26,991 bases of DNA from Proteobacteria bacterium SG_bin5 (GTDB lineage: Bacteria > Pseudomonadota > Alphaproteobacteria > Sphingomonadales > Sphingomonadaceae): NCBI GenBank assembly GCA_002083475.1, contig LWDI01000077.1, positions 1 to 26,991 of the forward strand. The letters are read 5' to 3'. A program made the translations under genes and the position numbers. The notes under the pieces were generated by a model. It did not search any database. It had not been told where the DNA came from and worked only from the letters and a program-made list of their open reading frames with translations. Each line of letters opens with the position of its first letter. Within the stretch, counting starts at the first letter, position 1. This document shows, piece after piece, positions 1 through 7,295 of this stretch.

Positions 1-1140
1 CCCGTAAAAGGCGAGCGCGAACACCATCATGCGGATGATCGGATCGGTGCGGACCTGGTCCCACGCGCCGTTGAGCGTCATCAGCCCGTTGATCATCCCG
101 CCCCAGCTCGGCATCCACAACATGATCGAAAAGACCATGCCGAGCGTCTGCGCCCAATCGGGGAGCGCGGTGTAATGAAGATGGTGCGGCCCCGCCCAGA
201 TATAGAGAAAGATCAACGACCAGAAATGGACGATCGACAGCCGGTAGCTATACACCGGCCGCTCGGCCTGTTTGGGCACGAAGTAATACATCATCCCCAG
301 AAAGCCGGCGGTCAGGAAGAAACCGACCGCGTTATGGCCACACCACCACTGGGTCAGCGCGTCCTGCACGCCCGAGAAAGCCGAATAGGATTTGGCGCCG
401 AGCCACGAGACTGGCACGGTCAAATTATTGACCAAGTGCAGCATCGCGACGGTGATGATGAAGGCGAGATAGAACCAATTGGCGACGTAGATATGCGGTT
501 CTCGGCGCTTCAGGATCGTGCCGCCGAAGACGAGCAGATAGGCGACCCAGACGATCGTTAGCCAAATATCGACATACCATTCGGGCTCGGCATATTCGCG
601 GCCCTCGGTGACGCCCATCACATAGCCGGTCGCCGCCAGCACGATGAACAGCTGGTAACCCCAGAAGACGAAGCGCGCGACCGCCGGCAGCGCGAGCCGC
701 GCGCGGCAGGTGCGCTGGACGATGTAGAAGCTCGTCGCGATCAGCGCGTTGCCGCCAAAGGCGAAGATCACCGCCGAGGTGTGGAGCGGCCGCAACCGCC
801 CGAAAGTGGTATATTCGGTCGGGAAGTTGAGCCAGGGAAAGCTCAATTGCGCGGCGATGAACACCCCCACCAGCAGGCCGACCACGCCCCAGAACACGGT
901 CGCGATCACGCCCCAGCGGATGACGTCGTCGTCATAGCGCGTCAGCGGCCGCCGCGCGGCGTGCGCCGCCGCGCTCAGCCCGACCCCGTGCATGTTGACG
1001 AACGCGGCGATCAGCGCCGCGCTCGCCGCGATGCCCATATGCACGGCGAAGGGCGCGTCCGCCGCGCCGATCGCCGCCAGGATACAGGCGAGCCCGGCCA
1101 TCAGCCACAACCCCGCCCAACTTACCGCATTATCCGCCAT
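1..1140 (-). CDS. ccoN: cbb3-type cytochrome c oxidase subunit I, 5' part (cut by left edge)
   Basis: Catalytic subunit of the high-affinity cbb3 oxidase, a polytopic inner-membrane protein that reduces O2 to water and pumps protons in microaerobic respiration. The 380 codons present include the family signatures: RLRPLHTSAVIFAFGG (His120, low-spin heme ligand), WWCGHNAVGFF (His269, CuB ligand), the cross-linked Tyr at about 313 in FLYIWAGPHH, and the His319-His320 pair (CuB and heme b3). The usual Tyr before GHNAV is Cys here. About 60 residues of extra N-terminal membrane sequence precede the core compared with short CcoN proteins, as is common in alphaproteobacteria. The start ATG (1140-1138) follows a GAGGGGG ribosome site. 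An FNR-like box lies 61 nt upstream. The 3' end and any ccoO/Q/P genes lie left of the window. Identity is secure. Confidence 0.95.
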   Translation of the reverse strand, partial: MADNAVSWAGLWLMAGLACILAAIGAADAPFAVHMGIAASAALIAAFVNMHGVGLSAAAHAARRPLTRYDDDVIRWGVIATVFWGVVGLLVGVFIAAQLSFPWLNFPTEYTTFGRLRPLHTSAVIFAFGGNALIATSFYIVQRTCRARLALPAVARFVFWGYQLFIVLAATGYVMGVTEGREYAEPEWYVDIWLTIVWVAYLLVFGGTILKRREPHIYVANWFYLAFIITVAMLHLVNNLTVPVSWLGAKSYSAFSGVQDALTQWWCGHNAVGFFLTAGFLGMMYYFVPKQAERPVYSYRLSIVHFWSLIFLYIWAGPHHLHYTALPDWAQTLGMVFSIMLWMPSWGGMINGLMTLNGAWDQVRTDPIIRMMVFALAFYG

Positions 1141-1200
1141 TACCCCCTCACTCCGACGCCTAGGCCGGGGCGACGTTGCGCGGGGGGCGCGGCGCTGCCT

Positions 1201-1214
1201 TTGACCGCGATCAA
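1201..1214 (-). promoter_or_regulatory. FNR/FnrL/Anr-type box upstream of ccoN
   Basis: On the minus strand the site reads TTGATCGCGGTCAA, one base from the symmetric consensus TTGAT-N4-ATCAA. It is 61 nt upstream of the ccoN ATG. If it acts as a class II activator site centred at -41.5, transcription would start near 1166. cbb3 operons are classic targets of FNR-family regulators, so the context fits. Because the site is nearly symmetric it could also affect the divergent antiporter at 1307. The motif is seen directly; the regulation is inferred. Confidence 0.75.
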
Positions 1215-1306
1215 AGTTACGGGGCATTGCGTAGGCGCCGGGCACGAGCGGGGCGCCTTTCTCGCGCGCGCGCTGAACGGATCGCGGCGGGGACGGTTGT
1301 GAGCGA

Positions 1307-2578
1307 ATGCCCGATCCTTACATTCTCTGGCTCACCGGCGGCGGCTTGCTCGTCGCGCTGGTCGCCTGGTTGCCGCTCGCGCTGAAGCGGCTGCCCTTGT
1401 CGCTGCCGATTATCTGTATCGCGATCGGCGCCGCTTTGTTCGCCAGCCCCGCCGCGCCGCTGCGCCCGCTGCCGCTCGCTTATCCGCTCATCACCGAGCG
1501 GCTCACCGAATTCGTGGTGATCATCGCACTCATGGGGGCGGGGTTGAAAATCGATCGGCCGTTCGATTGGCGGCGCTGGGGGGTCACCTGGCGACTGCTC
1601 GCGGTGACGATGCCGCTCAGCATCGCCGGCATCGCGCTGATCGGCTGGGCGGGGCTGGGGCTGAGCCTGGTCGCCGCGCTGCTGCTCGGCGCCGCGCTCG
1701 CGCCGACTGATCCGGTGCTCGCCGCCGACGTCCAGGTCGGCCCGCCCAAATCGGGCGAGGAGGACGAGGTGCGCTTCGGCCTTACCTCCGAGGCGGGGCT
1801 CAACGACGGCCTCGCCTTTCCCTTCGTCAATCTCGCGCTGGCGATGGGCCTCGCGCGGCCCGGCGAGTCCTGGTTCGAGACCTGGCTGTTCCACGATCTG
1901 CTCTGGCAGGTCGCGGCGGGCATCGCGGCGGGCGGCGCGATCGGCTGGCTGTTCGGCTGGCTGACCTTCCATGTCCCGGCCGAGAGCAAGCTCGCGCAGA
2001 CGGGCGACGGGCTGATCGCTCTATCGGTGACGCTCGTCGCTTATGGGGTGACCGAGATGATCGAGGGCTATGGCTTTCTCGCGGTGTTCGTGGCGGCGCT
2101 CACCTTGCGCCGCGCGCACCGCGATCATGATTTCAACCACCAGCTTCACGACGTCGCCGAGCAGATCGAGCGGCTGGCGATGATGCTGGTGTTGCTGCTG
2201 TTCGGCGGCGCGCTGGTGTGGGGGCTGATCGCGCCGCTCGGCTGGGTCGATCTGCTCGCCGCGCTCGCGATCATCCTGGTCGTGCGGCCGCTCGCCGGGC
2301 TGATCGCGATGATCGGCCTGCGCGCCGATTGGAGCGAGAAGGTCACGCTCGCCGCCTTCGGCATCCGGGGCGTGGGCTCCTTTTATTATCTGGCCTATGG
2401 GCTCAACCATCTGCCGCTGGGGGAGGGCGGGCGGCTATGGGCGATCGTCGGGCTGGTCGCGCTGCTCTCGATCCTGCTCCACGGCTTGACGGTGACCCCG
2501 GTGATGCGCTCGATCGACCGCCGCCAGGGCCGCGACCCCGACGGCGCCGCGATCCCGGCGCCTAGCGCGGGGGGATAG
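1307..2578 (+). CDS. CPA1/NhaP-type cation:proton antiporter
   Basis: Predicted inner-membrane Na+(K+)/H+ exchanger of 423 residues, the usual length for the Na_H_Exchanger fold, with about twelve hydrophobic segments spread over the whole protein. Two hallmark motifs are visible: GAALAPTDPVLAADVQVG (about residues 128-145), matching the ATDPV motif of the unwound helix, and SEAGLNDGLAFPFVNLAL (about 160-178), matching the ESLLNDG motif with the ion-coupling Asp. A conserved late segment RGVGSFYYLAYGL is also present. The protein ends in a short polar tail with no TrkA-type regulatory domain. The start ATG has only a weak upstream GGGACGG. It is divergent from ccoN and shares the FNR-box intergenic region. 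Ion preference cannot be read from sequence. Confidence 0.9.
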   Translation: MPDPYILWLTGGGLLVALVAWLPLALKRLPLSLPIICIAIGAALFASPAAPLRPLPLAYPLITERLTEFVVIIALMGAGLKIDRPFDWRRWGVTWRLLAVTMPLSIAGIALIGWAGLGLSLVAALLLGAALAPTDPVLAADVQVGPPKSGEEDEVRFGLTSEAGLNDGLAFPFVNLALAMGLARPGESWFETWLFHDLLWQVAAGIAAGGAIGWLFGWLTFHVPAESKLAQTGDGLIALSVTLVAYGVTEMIEGYGFLAVFVAALTLRRAHRDHDFNHQLHDVAEQIERLAMMLVLLLFGGALVWGLIAPLGWVDLLAALAIILVVRPLAGLIAMIGLRADWSEKVTLAAFGIRGVGSFYYLAYGLNHLPLGEGGRLWAIVGLVALLSILLHGLTVTPVMRSIDRRQGRDPDGAAIPAPSAGG

Positions 2579-2606
2579 AGCGCGAGGGCAAGTCGCCCCG
2601 CCGCCG

Positions 2607-3197
2607 CTACGCGCGCGGCCGGAAAATCCCCCGGCACGCCAGGTCGAGATAGGCCGCGACCGCCGCCGGCTCGGGCACCGCGCCGCCGAACAGCAGCGGG
2701 GCATAGAGCGGGCCATAGAGCAGCGCGAGCGCGGCGGCGATGTCGGTGTCGGGCAAGAGCTCGCCCGCTGCCGCCGCCGTCGTCATGCGCGCGATCCCCC
2801 AGCGGCGGCGCGGCTCGAGCCAGCGCTCGCCGAGCGCGCGCGCGAGCAGCGGATCGGTGCGCGCGCCGCCCAGCATCGCCGCGAGCGCTTGCCCCCGGCC
2901 CCCGCGCAGCAGCCCGGCGAGCTCGGCGATTTGCGCGCGGAAATCGCTTTCGGCGAGGCCGGTGTCGGGGAAGCGCAGCTCGGCCTCGGTCGCATGGAAA
3001 AAGGCGTCGACCGCGAGCGCGGCCTTGCTCTCCCACCAGCGATAGACGGTGGTCTTGCCCACCCCGGCGGCCGCGGCGACCGACTCGATCGCGAAGCCCG
3101 CATAGCCGCGCGCGACCAGCAAGGCGAAGGCCGCCTCCAGGATCGCGCGGCGCGAAGTTTCGCTACGGGGCCGTCCAATTACTCTTGACGTCGACAT
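2607..3197 (-). CDS. TetR/AcrR family transcriptional regulator
   Basis: 196-residue one-component repressor. The N-terminal helix-turn-helix domain is typical: AILEAAFALLVARGYAGF, then IESVAAAAGVGKTTVYRWW (recognition helix) and ESKAALAVDAFF (residues about 18-67). The rest is a helical ligand-binding and dimer domain rich in Ala and Leu, with no recognisable ligand signature. It is divergent from the VOC-family gene at 3252, the standard arrangement for a TetR repressor controlling its neighbour. A 13-bp imperfect inverted repeat lies 7 nt upstream of its ATG and could serve both genes. It converges on the antiporter with 28 nt between the two stops. The effector is unknown. Confidence 0.92.
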   Translation of the reverse strand: MSTSRVIGRPRSETSRRAILEAAFALLVARGYAGFAIESVAAAAGVGKTTVYRWWESKAALAVDAFFHATEAELRFPDTGLAESDFRAQIAELAGLLRGGRGQALAAMLGGARTDPLLARALGERWLEPRRRWGIARMTTAAAAGELLPDTDIAAALALLYGPLYAPLLFGGAVPEPAAVAAYLDLACRGIFRPRA

Positions 3198-3216
3198 ATG
3201 AAACGCTACCGTATCG
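3185..3216 (+). promoter_or_regulatory. Candidate promoter and TetR operator between divergent tetR and VOC genes
   Basis: CGCTACCGTATCG at 3204-3216 is an inverted repeat around a central C with one mismatched pair. TTGACG at 3185-3190 and TACCGT at 3207-3212, 16 nt apart, form a plausible sigma70 promoter for the VOC gene, with the repeat covering the -10. The repeat is 7 nt upstream of the tetR start and 36 nt upstream of the VOC start, where an autoregulatory TetR operator would be expected. The TTGACG hexamer lies inside the tetR coding start. The repeat is seen; its role is inferred. Confidence 0.45.
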
Positions 3217-3251
3217 CTAAACGCGACTCAAGCACCGGAAGGGTAAGCGAC

Positions 3252-3644
3252 ATGGCGGTGGTGCCGCACAGCATCGATATCGTCGTCGCCGATATGGCAC
3301 GCGCTTTGTCCTTTTACCGCGCGCTGGGGCTCGCGGTGCCCGATGGCGCCGAGCAAGCGCCGCAGGTGCAGATCGATACCCCGGGCGGCGCGACGCTCGG
3401 TCTGTTGACCGAGGCGATGATGCGCGAGGCCTATCCCGATTGGGTCGAACCGGTCGGCCAGCGCGTCACTTTCGCTTGCCGCTGCGACAGCCCCGCCGAG
3501 GTCGACGCGGTCTATGCCGCCGTCACCGCGCAAGGCTTCGCCGGGCGCCAGGCGCCGTGGGATTCGCCCTGGGGGCAGCGCTACGCGATGCTCGCCGATC
3601 CCGACGGCAACCGCGTCGATCTCTTCGCCGATCGCGCCGCGTAA
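3252..3644 (+). CDS. VOC (glyoxalase/bleomycin-resistance) family protein
   Basis: 130-residue single-unit vicinal-oxygen-chelate fold protein. The start HSIDIVVADMARALSFYRALGL is the typical first beta-alpha-beta of the fold. The end, RYAMLADPDGNRVDLFA, is the typical last strand with the DPDGN turn. Family members bind a divalent metal and act as dioxygenases, isomerases or drug-binding resistance proteins; which applies here cannot be told. The reading frame extends upstream to an ATG at 3198, but the ATG at 3252 is preferred because GGAAGG lies 8 nt before it and the protein then begins at the fold. It is divergent from a TetR gene, suggesting induction by a small molecule that this protein binds or modifies. 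Confidence 0.85.
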   Translation: MAVVPHSIDIVVADMARALSFYRALGLAVPDGAEQAPQVQIDTPGGATLGLLTEAMMREAYPDWVEPVGQRVTFACRCDSPAEVDAVYAAVTAQGFAGRQAPWDSPWGQRYAMLADPDGNRVDLFADRAA

Positions 3645-3660
3645 AGCCCGTCGGGGCGGA

Positions 3661-4245
3661 TCAGCCCGCGCTGCCCGGATCCTCCACCACCTTGATCAGC
3701 GTTTCGGCTTTGATGTCGTAGATATAGCCATAGAGGTTGATGCCGGGATGCACGCCCGGCGCCTTGCGCAAGAGATCGACGTCATAACGCACCGATCGTT
3801 CATAATCGCCGATCGCCAGGCTTTCATGATCATAGATGCCGCCCAGATCGCGGCCGTGATCATGTTTGAAGCCCGCGAGCAGCCCATCGGCGGTGAAGGC
3901 CGATAGCCCGCAGAACGTGTGGTGGACCACCACCACATTCTTCAGCGCGAGCAAATGGCCGAGCGTGGTGACCGTGCGCATCGCATCGATCGACCGCCCC
4001 CCGACCGTGACCGCGAGCGCGAGTTGGGTGTCGAAGGCGACCTTGTTGCCCTGTTCGTCCCGCGCCACCGTGCCGGGCCAGCGCAGCCCGAATTCCTCGG
4101 CGATCTTGCCGGGAATTTCATAAGCGCGCGGATCGGGGCAATAGATGACGAGCGTCTGGAGATCGGTCGCGCTCTGGAACATCTGGCGCGCGCTGGGTTC
4201 GTCGAACCCCGGCGTGAGCGCGTAGACGCCGTCGGTGTGGCTCAT
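3661..4245 (-). CDS. Beta-class carbonic anhydrase
   Basis: 194-residue cytoplasmic zinc enzyme for reversible CO2 hydration. The zinc and catalytic residues of the beta class are all visible: CPDPR (Cys36, Asp38, Arg40, the C-x-D-x-R motif) and HHTFCG (His109 and Cys112, the H-x-x-C motif). The length fits the family. The frame continues far upstream, but the ATG at 4245 is chosen because a GGGAGACGAG ribosome site precedes it and because the upstream extension runs antisense through the tautomerase gene. It is divergent from the tautomerase across a 184-nt GC-rich gap. The stop is 16 nt from the convergent VOC gene. It could be one of the beta-CA-like proteins of unproven activity, but the Asp-Arg dyad is intact. 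Confidence 0.88.
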   Translation of the reverse strand: MSHTDGVYALTPGFDEPSARQMFQSATDLQTLVIYCPDPRAYEIPGKIAEEFGLRWPGTVARDEQGNKVAFDTQLALAVTVGGRSIDAMRTVTTLGHLLALKNVVVVHHTFCGLSAFTADGLLAGFKHDHGRDLGGIYDHESLAIGDYERSVRYDVDLLRKAPGVHPGINLYGYIYDIKAETLIKVVEDPGSAG

Positions 4246-4429
4246 TTCTCGTCTCCCGGCGGCGGCCGGCATGCGACGCGCCGCGATGCGAGCACCATGA
4301 CGGCGGCGCGCGCGCGCGTCTTGCGCGAACGCCGCGCGCGATCGGCCGCGCGCGAAACGACTGCGGCGTTTGTCCAAGACGGCCCTGGCGATCGGCGCGA
4401 GACTGCGCGCGCCATTCAAGGAGAGCAGC

Positions 4430-4966
4430 ATGCCGCTCGTTCGCGTCACCCACACCAAGGGCGCCTTCACCCAGGCGCAGAAGGATCGCCTCGCCGAAGG
4501 CTTCACCCATGCCGTGCTGATCGGCGAAATCGGCGCCGATACCGAGCATGGCCGTCCGGTCGCCAACATCATCTTCCAGGAAGACGATGCGACGACCGAT
4601 TGGTATGTCGCCGGGGGGATCGAGCCCAGCCCGCCCAAGGGCGGGCGCTATATGATCGACACCGTCTTCCCGCTCGGCTCGAGCCCGCAGGCGGCGAAGA
4701 CCGAGTTCCACAAAGCGATCCAGAACGTGCTCGACGAGGTGTTGGGGGTCGACGGCAGCTTCCCCAATCGCACCGGCGATTGGGTGATGATCCATGAGAT
4801 TCAGCACGGCAATTGGGGCTTTTCGGGCCAAACGATGGGCAGCGCCGAGATCGGCGCGGTGGTGAAGGCCGCCCCCGAGCGGCTGGGCTTCACCGAGGCG
4901 GTGCTCGCGGGCTATCGCAAGCTGCGCGAATTCGCGGGGATGCCGGCGGGCACCGGCCCCGAATAA
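4430..4966 (+). CDS. Tautomerase (4-oxalocrotonate tautomerase superfamily) protein, double length
   Basis: 178-residue protein beginning MPLVRVTHTKGAFT, so after removal of Met it has the N-terminal Pro that is the catalytic base in this superfamily. The ATG at 4430 is fixed by an AAGGAG ribosome site 7 nt upstream and by that Pro; an in-frame ATG at 4370 would bury it. The first about 60 residues (QAQKDRLAEGFTHAVLIGEIG...) match one beta-alpha-beta unit. A second unit with FHKAIQNVLDEVLG and WVMIHEIQHGNWGFSG follows, as in the longer members such as the CaaD/MSAD groups. A helical tail ends the protein. Substrate unknown. The NTF2-like gene starts 2 nt after its stop, so the two are co-transcribed. 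Confidence 0.82.
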   Translation: MPLVRVTHTKGAFTQAQKDRLAEGFTHAVLIGEIGADTEHGRPVANIIFQEDDATTDWYVAGGIEPSPPKGGRYMIDTVFPLGSSPQAAKTEFHKAIQNVLDEVLGVDGSFPNRTGDWVMIHEIQHGNWGFSGQTMGSAEIGAVVKAAPERLGFTEAVLAGYRKLREFAGMPAGTGPE

Positions 4967-4968
4967 TC

Positions 4969-5379
4969 ATGGACTGGACCGGGCCGCCCGAGGATGTCGC
5001 GGCGATCGACGCGTTGATCGCCGCGCAATTCGCGAGCCTGTGCTGGGCGCCCGGGCGCGACCCCGATTGGGCGGGGTTCGCGGCGGGCTTTTTGCCCGAT
5101 GCGCCGCTCTATCCCTCGGCGCGGCCGGCGCGGCCAACGTCGGTCGCCGCTTTCGTCGAGCGGATGGGCGGCGTCCGCGCGCGCGGGCTCGAGCGTTTCG
5201 ATGAGGCGGTGGCGGCGCGATCGATCCTGGTGTTCGGCACGGTCGCGGTCGCCGCAGTCGAATGCCGCGTGCACGAAAATGGCGCGCCGGCGCCGGGAAC
5301 GGTCGAAATGCTGCTGCTAGTGAAGGACGGCGATTGGCGCATCGCCGCGCAAGCTTGGGACAAGCGCCCCGCCGCCTGA
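4969..5379 (+). CDS. NTF2-like/SnoaL-type small protein (putative)
   Basis: 136-residue soluble protein with no signal peptide. The pattern of an N-terminal helix (VAAIDALIAAQFASLCWAPG), a middle segment and paired C-terminal strands (SILVFGTVAVAAVECRVHENG and TVEMLLLVKDGDWRIAAQAWDKR) is that of the cone-shaped NTF2-like fold. DGDWRIAAQAWD is the typical last strand of DUF4440/SnoaL-like proteins. Such proteins are small-molecule isomerases, cyclases or ligand binders; none can be specified here. It starts 2 nt after the tautomerase stop and has no clear ribosome site, so translation is probably coupled. It is followed by a stem-loop and then the EcfG-type promoter of the next operon. Confidence 0.7.
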   Translation: MDWTGPPEDVAAIDALIAAQFASLCWAPGRDPDWAGFAAGFLPDAPLYPSARPARPTSVAAFVERMGGVRARGLERFDEAVAARSILVFGTVAVAAVECRVHENGAPAPGTVEMLLLVKDGDWRIAAQAWDKRPAA

Positions 5380-5420
5380 TCGCGCGCTAACCGGCCGGCC
5401 GGCGCCCGCCCGGCGCGCGA
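5380..5420 (+). terminator. Candidate stem-loop terminator after the tautomerase/NTF2-like pair
   Basis: TCGCGCGC (5380-5387) pairs perfectly with GCGCGCGA (5413-5420), and the loop holds the self-complementary CCGGCCGGCCGG. It starts directly after the NTF2-like stop codon and ends 3 nt before the promoter of the next operon. No T-run follows, so a classic intrinsic terminator is not shown. Confidence 0.4.
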
Positions 5421-5423
5421 TGG

Positions 5424-5448
5424 GGAACGCATCGCCGCCCCGCCCGTT
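5424..5448 (+). promoter_or_regulatory. EcfG (general stress response) sigma-factor promoter of the mscS-ots operon
   Basis: GGAAC at 5424-5428 and CGTT at 5445-5448 are separated by exactly 16 nt, a full match to the alphaproteobacterial EcfG consensus GGAAC-N16/17-CGTT. The initiation codon of mscS is at 5461, only 12 nt after the -10 element, so the transcript would have a leader of a few nucleotides at most. No ribosome site is visible in that stretch. Control of trehalose and osmotic genes by the PhyR-NepR-EcfG pathway is established in alphaproteobacteria. The motif is seen; its use is inferred. Confidence 0.8.
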
Positions 5449-5460
5449 ACCCGCGCCGAG

Positions 5461-6555
5461 ATGAACGACTGGCTGCGCTGGATCCCGCCCGGGTTGCTTC
5501 CTTGGGCCAAGCTCGCGATCGGCCTCGCCCTTGCCTTGCTCGTCCACCAAATCGCGTTGATCCTGCTCAAGCGCATCGGCGCGCGCGTCAGCTGGCTGCC
5601 GACGCGTTGCCTGGTTCAGCGGCTGCGCGAGCCGAGCCGCTGGCTGCTGATCGGCGCGGGGCTCGCCGCCGCCGGCCCCACGCTCAACATCGGCGCGCGC
5701 GCGCAGGGCTGGTGGGCGCAAGCGGCGGGGCTGATCATGCCCGCGCTGTTCGGCTGGCTCGCGGTCGGGCTGATCGGCGTCGCTTATGACGTGCTGCGCC
5801 AATCGGGCGATCTTTCCGCCGCCGACAATCTGCGCGCGCGCCGCCAACAGACGCGCGCGGGCATCCTCTACCGCGTCGTCATCACGCTGGTCGTGCTGGT
5901 GACGCTGACGATGATGCTGATGAGCATCCCGGCGGTGCGCAGCATCGGGGTGACGCTCGCCGCCTCGGCGGGGATCGCGGGGCTCGCGGTGGGCGCGGCG
6001 GCGCAACCCTTGCTCAAGAACCTGGTCGCGGGGGTGCAGATGGCGTTCACCGAACCGATCCGGCTCGACGATGTGGTGATCATCGACGGCGAATGGGGCC
6101 GGATCGAGGAAATCCGCCTGACTTATGTCGTCGTGAAAATCTGGGACGAGCGGCGGCTGGTGGTGCCGGTGTCGAAGTTTCTGGAGGATAGTTTCCAGAA
6201 TTGGACGCGCCAGACGAGCCAATTGCTCGGCACGGTGTTCCTTCATCTCGACCCGCGCACCGATATTCCCAAGCTGCGCGCCGAGCTCGAGCGGGTGACG
6301 CGCGCCAATGCGAAATGGGATGGGCGCGTGGTCGGCCTGCAAGTAACCGAGGCGACCGCGCAGACAATGGAAGTCCGCGCGCTGGTGAGCGCCGCCGACG
6401 CCGGGCGCCTGTTCGATCTGCGCTGCGAGGTGCGCGAGGCGCTGATCGCTTATCTGCGCGACCAGATGCCCGAGGCGCTCGCCCGCCAGCGGCTGGCGCT
6501 GCCCGAGCCGGCGGCGATCATCGCCCGCGCGCCCGAGGCGGTGGTCCAGCACTGA
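5461..6555 (+). CDS. MscS-family mechanosensitive ion channel
   Basis: 364-residue inner-membrane channel that opens on membrane tension and releases solutes on hypo-osmotic shock. The N-terminal half holds about four or five membrane segments. The pore-lining helix and start of the beta domain are clear: AGIAGLAVGAAAQPLLKNLV, followed by AFTEPIRLDDVVIIDGEWG and the family motif EEIRLTYVVVKIWDERRLVVP. An alpha/beta C-terminal domain (about 265-345) completes the MscS core; it is longer than E. coli MscS (286 residues) because of extra N-terminal helices. It is first in an operon with trehalose genes, its stop overlapping otsB as TGATG. Its promoter matches EcfG and its leader would be almost absent. 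Confidence 0.93.
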   Translation: MNDWLRWIPPGLLPWAKLAIGLALALLVHQIALILLKRIGARVSWLPTRCLVQRLREPSRWLLIGAGLAAAGPTLNIGARAQGWWAQAAGLIMPALFGWLAVGLIGVAYDVLRQSGDLSAADNLRARRQQTRAGILYRVVITLVVLVTLTMMLMSIPAVRSIGVTLAASAGIAGLAVGAAAQPLLKNLVAGVQMAFTEPIRLDDVVIIDGEWGRIEEIRLTYVVVKIWDERRLVVPVSKFLEDSFQNWTRQTSQLLGTVFLHLDPRTDIPKLRAELERVTRANAKWDGRVVGLQVTEATAQTMEVRALVSAADAGRLFDLRCEVREALIAYLRDQMPEALARQRLALPEPAAIIARAPEAVVQH

Positions 6556-7295
6556 TGCAACCACTGCCGCCGCCCCCGCCCGCGCTGCTGCGCGGGGCGA
6601 CCCTGCTGCTCGACGTCGACGGCACGTTGATCGAGCTGGCGCCGCGCCCCGACGCGGTGGTGGTCGCCCCCGGGCTGCTCGATCTGCTCGCTGCGGCGCG
6701 CGACCGCGTGGCGGGTGGGGTCGCGCTCATCAGCGGGCGCGCGGCGGCGGACGTCGCGGCGCTGCTGCCGGTCGCGGGGATCGAGATCATCGGCAGCCAC
6801 GGGCTCGAACACCGCGCGGCGGATGGCGCGATCACGCGCCCGCCGCGCCCTGCCGGGCTCGACGCCGCGCGCGCCGCTTTCGCCGCCTTCGCCGCCGCGC
6901 ATCCCGGGGTGCTGGTCGAGGACAAGCCGATCGGGGTCGCGCTCCATTATCGCCAGGCGCCCGATCACGGCCCCGCCGTCCAGTCGCTCGCGGCGGCCTG
7001 GGCATCGGCCGAGGGGCTGCGGCTGCAGACGGGCAAGGCGATGGTCGAGCTGCGCGGCGCCGGTGGCGACAAAGGCGCCGGATTGCGCCGATTGATGGCG
7101 GAACCGAAGCGCGCCGTGACGCGTCCTGTCTTCATGGGTGACGACGATACCGACGAACCGGCGCACGCCGCCGCCGTCGCGCTCGGCGGCGCGGGGGTGT
7201 TGGTCGGCGCGCGGCGGGCGAGCGCGGCGCGCTTCGCGCTGCCCGATGTCGCCGCGGTCCATGGCTGGCTCCGCGCCGCGCTCGCCGCGCTGTGA
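6555..7295 (+). CDS. otsB: Trehalose-6-phosphate phosphatase
   Basis: 246-residue HAD-superfamily phosphatase that converts trehalose-6-phosphate to trehalose, the second step of the OtsAB pathway. Motif I is LLDVDGTLIELAPRPDAV (nucleophile Asp20, acid/base Asp22). The family blocks ALISGR, GSHGLEHR, the Lys motif DKGAGLRRL and motif IV GDDDTDEPA follow in order. The frame is open upstream inside mscS, but the ATG at 6555 overlaps the mscS stop by one base (TGATG) and gives the family's normal length and N-terminus. The stop overlaps the GTG of the next gene (GTGA). Translation of the operon is thus coupled from mscS onward. Confidence 0.94.
   Translation: MQPLPPPPPALLRGATLLLDVDGTLIELAPRPDAVVVAPGLLDLLAAARDRVAGGVALISGRAAADVAALLPVAGIEIIGSHGLEHRAADGAITRPPRPAGLDAARAAFAAFAAAHPGVLVEDKPIGVALHYRQAPDHGPAVQSLAAAWASAEGLRLQTGKAMVELRGAGGDKGAGLRRLMAEPKRAVTRPVFMGDDDTDEPAHAAAVALGGAGVLVGARRASAARFALPDVAAVHGWLRAALAAL

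Noticed and set aside
4246..4429. Alternating CG runs between carbonic anhydrase and tautomerase as a structured RNA or operator
   Set aside because: Such runs are expected at this GC content and no specific paired or symmetric element could be singled out.
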